From: CAZIUL01 sp964542475
Lineage (GTDB): Bacteria > Planctomycetota > B15-G4 > CAYZWU01
NCBI GenBank assembly: GCA_964542475.1
Contig: CAZIUL010000069.1
Coordinates: 1-20,971, forward strand
Direction of reading: 5' to 3'
Length of the DNA stretch: 20,971 bases
Shown piece by piece: positions 15,778-20,971 of this stretch; the stretch's first letter is position 1, and every line of letters begins with the position of its first letter. The notes beneath the pieces are model-generated. The model did not search any database and was not told the DNA's origin. It saw only the letters and a program-made list of their open reading frames with translations. A program made the position numbers and the translations under genes.

Positions 15778-17652
15778 TCACCATTCCGCAAGAGGGCGGA
15801 TTTCCGGCAGCTCCTCCACCGCACCGCCGGGAATGAGCAGGACGGTGAGCGTCGACCTTGTCGAAGGGGAACACACCACCTGAAATCCGATCATGCGGGT
15901 ACCTTTGTTCGGAGCATCATACTCTTGGGGCGGTGTCTCTATCTCGAACAGTTCCAGGCCTGTTTGACCCGGGGCGATTACACTCAAGAGCAACTGCTTG
16001 TCGCCTTGTTGAAGAGTTGCTTTGCGTCCTTCAATCCTGACGTCCGCGCGCGTGACCATACCCCACCGAAAGCTGGTTTTGCGGTCAAGCGTTTCGATCT
16101 CGTCCTGGATCACGACCAACCGGTTCTCGAGAAGGCCTACGCCCCTTTTCGCTTCAGCAAACAGGCCGCTGTAAACCGTGGTCAGATCGACAATCGTGTG
16201 AGGCATCCGCCCTTTAGCGGAAAAACCGATGATCGGAGCGTACCCCTTTACTCGCTGTTTCCGGCCGTCAACAACGAGGGTGTTGTGGCTGAGATTGTTC
16301 AGGCGGAAGATGTCCCAGCGCTGACTGCTCTGGCTCATGTTCCACAGGTTGATCCCCTTGGACTCCAGGCCATGGTATGACTGAGAACCGAGATCCTCTG
16401 CCCAGCGAAAACCGGCGGCATCCATCACGAACGAACCGATATCCATGTGGGCATGGTTTTCCCCCGGCGAACCGCCTTTCAAGCCGACGAAGATCTCTTC
16501 CCTTGTCCCCCATCCGCTGCGATGCATCGCGACCGGTGTATTGCCGTCCGCCTTCCAGTGCGTGGTCTCCGGCATGGGGATGTCATCAAGCGTTCGGGCC
16601 CATACGATCAGAAAGGGCAACAACCGGCTCGACTCGTTCTCCGGGCTGTGATTCCCGTTCAGAAATGCCTCCAGCTCCTTTTTCTCTCTCCACAAAAGGG
16701 ATGGCTGCTTTCGCCTGGCCGCAAACCAGTACATGGCCGGCGACACGCCGCCGGCTGAACCGCAGTCCGAATAGTTGAAAAACAGGCCTGTCGGCCCGGT
16801 GGCATGCAGGTAATAATCAGCGCATTCCATAAACCCTTTTGATTTCGATAGGCCGAACTCCGTTCCCAGGACGGACTCCAGCGCTGAGACCAGCAGGACG
16901 GTGTATGTGGTCCCATACTTCCAGTAGCCCGGCCCTTCCGGATAAGCTCCGTCCGGGGCGTACTCAGCCATGGCTATGGGAAGCTTCGAAATAGCGCGAT
17001 CGACGATCTGCGCCGCAAGCTCCGGCTCATCCTCGAGAACCGCCAGTGCTCCGAGAGTCAGGCCTCCGTGACAGACGGGGTTCCAGTTGTTGCCGGTGTC
17101 GACCCACCAGCCCCCCTTGAGAGATGTTTTTAACCCCTTCTCGATGATTGCCTTTCTGATGATCCGGCGGGCATCGGGGTCAAGGCCTTCATACACCCAG
17201 TCGTAGCCGATCGCCAAAGCCGCCGTCATCTCCCCAACGTCAAGAAAATGACTCGGATTCCAGTCGCTGAACTCCGCGGCTGCCAGCATCTCCTTCTGTG
17301 CTCTTGCCGCATATCCGTTCCTCCCTGTCATGCGATACGCTAGTGCAAGGTAGGTTACCCGTTTCAGGCACGTTCGCGAGACCCCAAGAAGGCGCCTGCC
17401 GACCTTTTCACGCTCGACCGGCTTGATATCCCGCATAGCGTCGGCAACAGCTATCACATGATCGAGAATTCTGCGGATGATCGGGTCCGAATCGGTTCTT
17501 TTTCGGAGTGCGTCATCCTGTCCGCGCTTCATGAACAGTCGCGGATGATCTGAAGAGACATTCCTGATCAGGGCTTTCACGTCCTCTTTCGCCGGGACAC
17601 CTGCCGCAAACAAACAGAGGGCCATGAGCCCCATCGTGATTGTGTGTATCAT
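15778..17652 (-). CDS. Heparinase II/III-like polysaccharide lyase, exported
   Basis: This 624-residue protein has a Sec signal peptide (MIHTITMGLMALCLFAAGVPA). An alpha-toroid N-terminal domain follows (about 40-350) with the heparinase II/III/alginate-lyase segments GNNWNPVCHGG (N189, N191, H195) and EGPGYWKYGTTY (Tyr 243/246). A beta-sandwich domain follows with ENHAHMDIGSFVMDAAG (H400, H402) and LSHNTLVVDG. Members cleave uronic-acid-containing polysaccharides by beta-elimination in the periplasm, using an Asn/His/Tyr set. Length fits the family. The ATG at 17652 is preceded by TAGGAAAAGC. It is the last of three closely spaced minus-strand genes (YigZ, small ORF, this). The specific substrate (heparin, alginate, other) cannot be inferred. 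Confidence 0.85.
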   Translation of the reverse strand: MIHTITMGLMALCLFAAGVPAKEDVKALIRNVSSDHPRLFMKRGQDDALRKRTDSDPIIRRILDHVIAVADAMRDIKPVEREKVGRRLLGVSRTCLKRVTYLALAYRMTGRNGYAARAQKEMLAAAEFSDWNPSHFLDVGEMTAALAIGYDWVYEGLDPDARRIIRKAIIEKGLKTSLKGGWWVDTGNNWNPVCHGGLTLGALAVLEDEPELAAQIVDRAISKLPIAMAEYAPDGAYPEGPGYWKYGTTYTVLLVSALESVLGTEFGLSKSKGFMECADYYLHATGPTGLFFNYSDCGSAGGVSPAMYWFAARRKQPSLLWREKKELEAFLNGNHSPENESSRLLPFLIVWARTLDDIPMPETTHWKADGNTPVAMHRSGWGTREEIFVGLKGGSPGENHAHMDIGSFVMDAAGFRWAEDLGSQSYHGLESKGINLWNMSQSSQRWDIFRLNNLSHNTLVVDGRKQRVKGYAPIIGFSAKGRMPHTIVDLTTVYSGLFAEAKRGVGLLENRLVVIQDEIETLDRKTSFRWGMVTRADVRIEGRKATLQQGDKQLLLSVIAPGQTGLELFEIETPPQEYDAPNKGTRMIGFQVVCSPSTRSTLTVLLIPGGAVEELPEIRPLAEW

Positions 17653-17667
17653 GCTTTTCCTACGACC

Positions 17668-17817
17668 TCACATCCTGTTTTTCAATCTTAAACCGCTCGT
17701 TATATAATAATCCCCAAGAGCTTTGTAGCGGGAACGATGTAGTCCAACGGGGTCGTGGGCCTCTTCATCGGAATCGTGATGGATTTGCCCCTGGTTCCGT
17801 ACCACTCCTTTTGCCAT
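17668..17817 (-). CDS. Unannotated 49-residue protein between YigZ and heparinase-like genes
   Basis: The ATG at 17817 is preceded by GGGGAG at near-ideal spacing (about 5 nt) and lies 14 nt after the YigZ stop. Its TGA lies 15 nt before the heparinase-like start. The product begins MAKGVVRNQGQIHHDSDEE, contains DPVGLHRSRYKALGDYYI near the middle, and ends in KNRM. It is hydrophilic, with no signal peptide or membrane segment, and mixed acidic and basic. I do not recognise a family. The good ribosome-binding site, tight spacing and non-repetitive composition argue for a real gene; the short length argues for caution. Confidence 0.55.
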   Translation of the reverse strand: MAKGVVRNQGQIHHDSDEEAHDPVGLHRSRYKALGDYYITSGLRLKNRM

Positions 17818-17831
17818 GGATTCTCCCCGTT

Positions 17832-18425
17832 TCAATCGTCTTCCATAAGGATATCAAGTTCGATGGCCCCGCGGCTGAGATCACGCAGGGCTTTCTCGAT
17901 GTCCGGGAAAACCGTTTTTTCCATGCGGATCTCAAAGGCCCGCCCCTTTTCCGTGTACTCTTCCCGGAGCTTTTCCACGTCTAGCCGTTTCAAAAGGGAA
18001 TACACGGGATTGACCATGTCGAAGGCCGCTTCGAAGCGAGCCGTGATCATGGGGTGGACCTCTTTCTTGCGCGCCTCTTTCAGGCAGGCCGCGGCCACCC
18101 CGCCATATGCGCGGGTCAGACCGCCGGCCCCGAGCTTGATCCCGCCGAAGTAACGGGTTACCACTACCATGATGTGATCCAGGCCCTGTCGCTCGATGGC
18201 CGTGAGAATCGGCCTCCCCGAGGTGCCCTTGGGTTCGCCGTCATCGGAAAATCGGTAGTTTGTTCCGATCCGGAAGGCCCAGCAGTTGTGGCTGGCCTCG
18301 GGCTCGCGCACACTGTCAAGAAAGGCGAAGGTCTCTTCCGGATTGGACACGGAGGCGGCGCGGGCGATAAAGCGGCTCCGCTTGATCTCCTCTTCGTATT
18401 CAGCCATTCCGTCGAGCGTCAGCAT
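17832..18425 (-). CDS. yigZ: YigZ/IMPACT (UPF0029) family protein
   Basis: This 197-residue cytoplasmic protein has the complete UPF0029 signature: SRFIA (17-21), HNCWAFRIG (46-54), RFSDDGEPKGTSGRPIL (58-74), GLDHIMVVVTRYFGG (81-95) and KLGAGGLTRAYGG (97-109). A C-terminal ferredoxin-like domain with FPDIEKALRDLSRG follows. Bacterial members are linked to nucleic-acid or ribosome-associated functions related to eukaryotic IMPACT; the biochemical role is not settled. Length is typical. No strong ribosome-binding site is seen at the ATG at 18425, and Met7 (18407) is an alternative. It is the first gene of a minus-strand group and is divergent from the 91-residue gene. Confidence 0.92.
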   Translation of the reverse strand: MLTLDGMAEYEEEIKRSRFIARAASVSNPEETFAFLDSVREPEASHNCWAFRIGTNYRFSDDGEPKGTSGRPILTAIERQGLDHIMVVVTRYFGGIKLGAGGLTRAYGGVAAACLKEARKKEVHPMITARFEAAFDMVNPVYSLLKRLDVEKLREEYTEKGRAFEIRMEKTVFPDIEKALRDLSRGAIELDILMEDD

Positions 18426-18440
18426 GACTGTAAAGGATAA

Positions 18441-18452
18441 GGACCCGGGTCC
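18441..18452. promoter_or_regulatory. 12-bp perfect palindrome between divergent genes
   Basis: GGACCCGGGTCC lies 15 nt upstream of the YigZ start and 89 nt before the 91-residue gene. Its position allows an operator role. There is no other evidence. Confidence 0.2.
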
Positions 18453-18541
18453 GGTTTTTCATCTTTGAAATTGCGAGTAAGCGGCTTTTTCGCTATTCTC
18501 CTGATAATTGATAGACTTTCCAGAAACCAGGAGGATACCGG

Positions 18542-18817
18542 ATGGATGCCCAGGAACCGCTCGAACCGAATGAAACCACCCCCCCCACCAAGGAAGAGCT
18601 GAAGCGGGCCATGAAGGCCTTCAAGAAACGGCTGAAGCTCATGCGTCTCGATGACGAATCCCGCATGGGCGGCGGACCCATGAGCAGCGGCAACAAGTCG
18701 GGTATCGTGGGGATCAAGCCTCCGAAGCAGTTTCCCCCGGAAATTTGGGATGAGCTTGTGCGAAGGGGCCGGCTTAACAAGCTGGGCCACGGTCTCTACG
18801 AGATCGTTCCCATGTAG
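18542..18817 (+). CDS. Small hypothetical protein (91 aa)
   Basis: The ATG at 18542 has a strong AGGAGG site (18529-18534) with a 7-nt spacer, so this is very likely translated. The N-terminus is acidic and Pro/Thr-rich, followed by a basic helix (EELKRAMKAFKKRLKLMRL). A Gly/Ser-rich segment MGGGPMSSGNKSG comes next, then a C-terminal part with PPKQFPPEIWDELVRRGRLNKLGHGLYEIV. The last 40 residues look like a small folded unit. I do not recognise a named family. No signal peptide or membrane segment is seen. It stands alone between a divergent and a convergent neighbour. Confidence 0.75.
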   Translation: MDAQEPLEPNETTPPTKEELKRAMKAFKKRLKLMRLDDESRMGGGPMSSGNKSGIVGIKPPKQFPPEIWDELVRRGRLNKLGHGLYEIVPM

Positions 18818-18848
18818 GCCCTACGGGCCCGAGAACGCCGGGCTCCGG

Positions 18849-19448
18849 CTATCTGTCCACTTTGGGCGCGCGTTTCAATTCTGCTTTGACTGCCAGTCCC
18901 TCAGCACCATCCGGCATGATGTTATAGGCTTCCATCAGAAAGGCATCCGGTCCAAGAAGGGTGAACTCCGTGCGCCATTCCCAGGCCGGTCCCTTGCCCA
19001 TGGAATAACCGCCTTTAACCGCTAACTTCTTTCCCCCATCTGTCAGCTCGCCTTTGCACTGCATTGGCTCCGGTACCATGTGAAAGCTGTCACCCCAGGT
19101 GGCTGTTGCGGTTTTTCCATGTCCACCGAAAAGAAACACGCCTTCCTGCGTTTTGTCGCCTGTCTTCCAGTCGTAGGTCATCAAAAAATAGTTCCCCTTG
19201 GCAGTGGATTGAAATTGAGCGGTGATTTCAGATTTCTGAGCAGGTGTTCCCGGCCGCATCCACAGGCTGTACGATCCGTTCCAGTTTCCGGAAAGTTTTG
19301 CATAAAACGCCTTTGCGGTTTTCGGGTTGGTTTCTTCTTTTGAAGTTTTTGTCTCTTGGGGAGGTTCGGCCTGTAGGCCAACTGCCGCGAAACAGGAAAG
19401 GCAAAGAAAACACAGAACCACAGGATTAAAGGGTGCAAAGCGATTCAT
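18849..19448 (-). CDS. DUF1579-like exported protein
   Basis: This 199-residue protein has a Sec signal peptide (hydrophobic about 8-27, ending LQA). A Lys/Glu/Thr-rich spacer follows, then a single beta-rich domain: LSGNWNGSYSLWM, ITAQFQSTAKGNYFLMTYDW, EGVFLFGGHGKTATATWGDSFHM, and a final KAELKR strand. This pattern is that of DUF1579 proteins, secreted or periplasmic, of unknown function, likely lipocalin-like barrels. A CGGAGA site precedes the ATG at about 7 nt. It is convergent with the 91-residue gene. No other gene is close enough to suggest an operon. Confidence 0.75.
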   Translation of the reverse strand: MNRFAPFNPVVLCFLCLSCFAAVGLQAEPPQETKTSKEETNPKTAKAFYAKLSGNWNGSYSLWMRPGTPAQKSEITAQFQSTAKGNYFLMTYDWKTGDKTQEGVFLFGGHGKTATATWGDSFHMVPEPMQCKGELTDGGKKLAVKGGYSMGKGPAWEWRTEFTLLGPDAFLMEAYNIMPDGAEGLAVKAELKRAPKVDR

Positions 19449-19534
19449 TTTTATCTCCGTTACATTTCAACAGCTCACAGCGGGTCGTAATATAACTAGA
19501 ATTATAATCGGCGCTGGTCACCGGCAAATACCTA

Positions 19535-19573
19535 ATACGCATATTTCATCCTCTTCTGCTGCGGCATTGTAAC
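19535..19573 (+). repeat. Partial copy of the palindromic element (one outer arm)
   Basis: The sequence from ATACGCATATTTCATCC through CTTCTGCTGCGGCATTGTAAC matches the reverse complement of the right arm of the full elements. It stops abruptly at AAC; the apical part and other arm are missing. It lies in the gene-free stretch 19449-19918. Confidence 0.65.
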
Positions 19574-19654
19574 AAGCGGCTGCGGTAGATGGATCGCAAA
19601 AACGGTCGAATCCGGTGGCGGTTGAGATCAGCCGCAGGAGCCTGAGAGGACACA

Positions 19655-19830
19655 GTGCCCAGGGGTTCGCTGTACGCAGGAGGCGGCGATATATAGGTGA
19701 TAGCTCCACCAAAAGCGAGATCATCGGAAACATCATCTCAGGCAATTCCTGCAACTTGCATGGCAGCGGTCTTATGGCCTGCAGCAACATCAGCCTCGAA
19801 AACACGCTGGTGATCAACAATGCTCGCTGA
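19655..19830 (+). pseudogene. Frameshifted remnant of a beta-helix repeat protein
   Basis: One frame reads GSLYAGGGDI then a stop near 19694. A second frame, offset by one base, continues GDSSTKSEIIGNIISGNSC...SGLMACSNISLENTLVINN and stops at 19830. Both pieces match the coil pattern of the two beta-helix proteins in this window (GGG-I-Y, then I-x-GN-x-ISGNS). About two coils survive, with no start codon context, signal peptide or C-terminal domain. It is a relic, probably of a duplicated or rearranged paralogue. Apart from this relic and the repeat fragment, the 470 bases 19449-19918 show no gene. Confidence 0.6.
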
Positions 19831-19918
19831 ACTTTGTTGCGCGCGAGGTAAAAGTGTGCTGGAGTGTGGATTTGAATCACGGCGCAAATAAAGGAGCTCT
19901 TCTTGGCACACACGACAG

Positions 19919-20707
19919 ATGGCTGACGCCAGGTCAGGAGACCGTTCAGATCCGAGCAAGACGCGGACCGGGATGGCCTGGAAGAACCCGGACCCGCAAG
20001 GACAGGGCTGCGCAAGTCCGGTGTCGTCCCAGCAGCCGGGCCCGGGCCCGCTCCGGCAGGGACTCGACGCGGCTTGGGCCAACCTGGTGCCCGGCCTGAT
20101 TCTGCAGGCGTTGGCACTCGTTATAGTGCTGGCCTACTTCTTTTGGCCGCCTGCCGGCGCAATGCTCGGCCGGGTGGCAGAGACTAAACTTCGCCTCGGC
20201 TATCTCTTCTCCCTGCCCTCCACCGCCTTCTTCGGCGGCGTGCTCCCGTTCTTTTTTTTACGTTTTCAGAAAAACGGCCGCGAGGAGCATCCCTTGTCTC
20301 ACCTAGCCTTCTACGCGATCTTCTGGGCGATCAAGGGATTCGAGGTTGACACCCTCTACCGCTTACAGGCGCGGCTCTTCGGAGACGATTGCGAGGTGAC
20401 CACCCTGGCCTGCAAGGTGATGGTGGACCAGTTCGTTTACGTGCCCATCTGGGCCGCGCCTTCCATGGTCCTTTGCTACCTATGGAAAGATTCGGGTTAC
20501 TCACTGAAAACCTGGCGCGAACGCCTGGGCCGGCACGTGTTCAAAAGAAGAGTCCTCCCCCTGCTGCTTGCCAACTGGTTAGTGTGGGTGCCGGCCGTGG
20601 CCATCATCTACTGCGTGGACCTGCCGCTGCAACTTCCCCTGCAGAATCTCGTCCTGTGTATGTGGTGTCTCATGGTGAGCTTCATGACCCGCCGCAAGGA
20701 ATTTTGA
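19919..20707 (+). CDS. Membrane protein with Mpv17/PMP22-like features
   Basis: This 262-residue protein has a polar Pro/Gly-rich N-terminus (1-52) and about five to six hydrophobic segments: about 57-78, 96-116, 126-147, 169-189, 212-233 and 241-256. The C-terminal half has VDQFVYVPIWAAP (169-181), then a basic loop, NWLVWVPAVAIIY (219-231), and a late LQNLVLCMWCLMVSF helix. This succession (DQ, then N-W-x-x-W-P, then P-L-x-x-x-x-N and W) is the layout of eukaryotic Mpv17/PMP22 proteins, which form or regulate small membrane channels. The match is by motif only. The start is uncertain, since no good ribosome-binding site precedes 19919 and Met19 is an alternative. It stands alone, preceded by the beta-helix relic. 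Confidence 0.6.
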   Translation: MADARSGDRSDPSKTRTGMAWKNPDPQGQGCASPVSSQQPGPGPLRQGLDAAWANLVPGLILQALALVIVLAYFFWPPAGAMLGRVAETKLRLGYLFSLPSTAFFGGVLPFFFLRFQKNGREEHPLSHLAFYAIFWAIKGFEVDTLYRLQARLFGDDCEVTTLACKVMVDQFVYVPIWAAPSMVLCYLWKDSGYSLKTWRERLGRHVFKRRVLPLLLANWLVWVPAVAIIYCVDLPLQLPLQNLVLCMWCLMVSFMTRRKEF

Positions 20708-20762
20708 GTCCGACATGAGCACGAAATCCTGACGACGAGGCTGTTGTTTCGCCTGTATAATA

Positions 20763-20886
20763 ATCCGCATATTTCATACTCTCCAGCTGCGGCACTGTAA
20801 ACTGCGCTGTGGCATGGCTCATGCTGAGAGACGACCGCAGGCCTGCTCCTGCTGATTTGCCTCCCCGAGACGAAACCACACAGTAT
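20763..20886. repeat. Degenerate copy of the palindromic element
   Basis: The left arm is well kept, from ATCCGCATATTTCATACTCT through CTGTAAACTG, CTGTGGCATGG and GAGACGACCGCAGGCCTG. The right half is recognisable only as a decayed CTCC...GACGAAACCACACAGT, and the outer right end is lost. It lies 55 nt downstream of the Mpv17-like gene. Of 20708-20971, only this element, a similar AACCCG motif at 20919 and the inverted repeat at the window end are evident; no gene is seen. Confidence 0.65.
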
Positions 20887-20946
20887 GGTATAATCCGGAT
20901 CGCAGTGTAAATATCACTAACCCGAATAATTCATGCTTTATATTAG

Positions 20947-20971
20947 GTAAGGGCTAGAAAAAAGGCCTTAC
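20947..20971. other. Inverted repeat at the right window edge
   Basis: GTAAGG (20947-20952) and CCTTAC (20966-20971) pair across a 13-nt A-rich loop. The structure may continue past the window. Confidence 0.3.

Noticed and set aside
19518..20117. 199-codon minus-strand frame spanning the repeat fragment and the start of the Mpv17-like gene
   Set aside because: It runs through the solo repeat arm and the beta-helix relic in the wrong strand, and the product is low-complexity Pro/Arg/Ser-rich.

Overview
This window comes from a fairly GC-rich Gram-negative bacterium. It has many Sec, Tat and lipoprotein export signals and a strong saccharolytic flavour: a Tat-type sulfatase, a heparinase II/III-like lyase, an acetyl-xylan-esterase-like hydrolase and a Tat-exported sugar-isomerase-like protein. 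These sit beside an acyl-CoA beta-oxidation cassette and secreted right-handed beta-helix proteins. That mix fits lineages such as Planctomycetota/PVC or Desulfobacterota, but no rRNA or tRNA marker is present and I cannot assign a phylum.

Layout. 3-1796 (+): a POT/PTR peptide transporter cut by the left edge. 1847-3265 (+): sulfatase, followed by a short terminator. 3292-3468: a 177-bp palindromic repeat. 3477-7582 (-): two tandem paralogous secreted beta-helix proteins sharing a C-terminal domain of about 104 residues. 7583-7882: a divergent promoter region carrying a 42-nt fragment of the repeat. 7883-11193 (+): translationally coupled thiolase and a HAD-crotonase fusion protein. 11209-13347 (+): two-domain alpha/beta hydrolase. 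13411-13899 (+): NTF2-like lipoprotein. 13996-15540 (+): Tat sugar-isomerase-like protein with lower GC than its neighbours. 15539-15715: second full copy of the repeat, overlapping the preceding stop codon. 15778-18425 (-): a YigZ family gene, an unannotated 49-codon ORF with a good ribosome-binding site, and the heparinase II/III-like gene. 18542-18817 (+): small conserved-looking hypothetical. 18849-19448 (-): DUF1579-like exported protein. 19449-19918: no intact gene; a repeat fragment and a frameshifted beta-helix remnant. 19919-20707 (+): membrane protein with Mpv17/PMP22-like features. 20708-20971: a degenerate copy of the repeat and a terminal inverted repeat.

How the genes may work together. 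The sulfatase, esterase, heparinase-like lyase and isomerase-like protein could act on a sulfated or acetylated, uronate-containing polysaccharide, with the POT transporter handling peptides. This is inference, because they are not in one operon. Thiolase plus HAD-crotonase is a self-contained beta-oxidation module for an unknown acyl-CoA.

The least explained structure is the repeat family. Two near-identical 177-bp elements, each one long dyad with an apical tetraloop, both lie between the 3' ends of convergent genes. Three partial copies lie in other intergenic spaces. They resemble ERIC/IRU-type extragenic palindromes in organisation, but I do not recognise the sequence.
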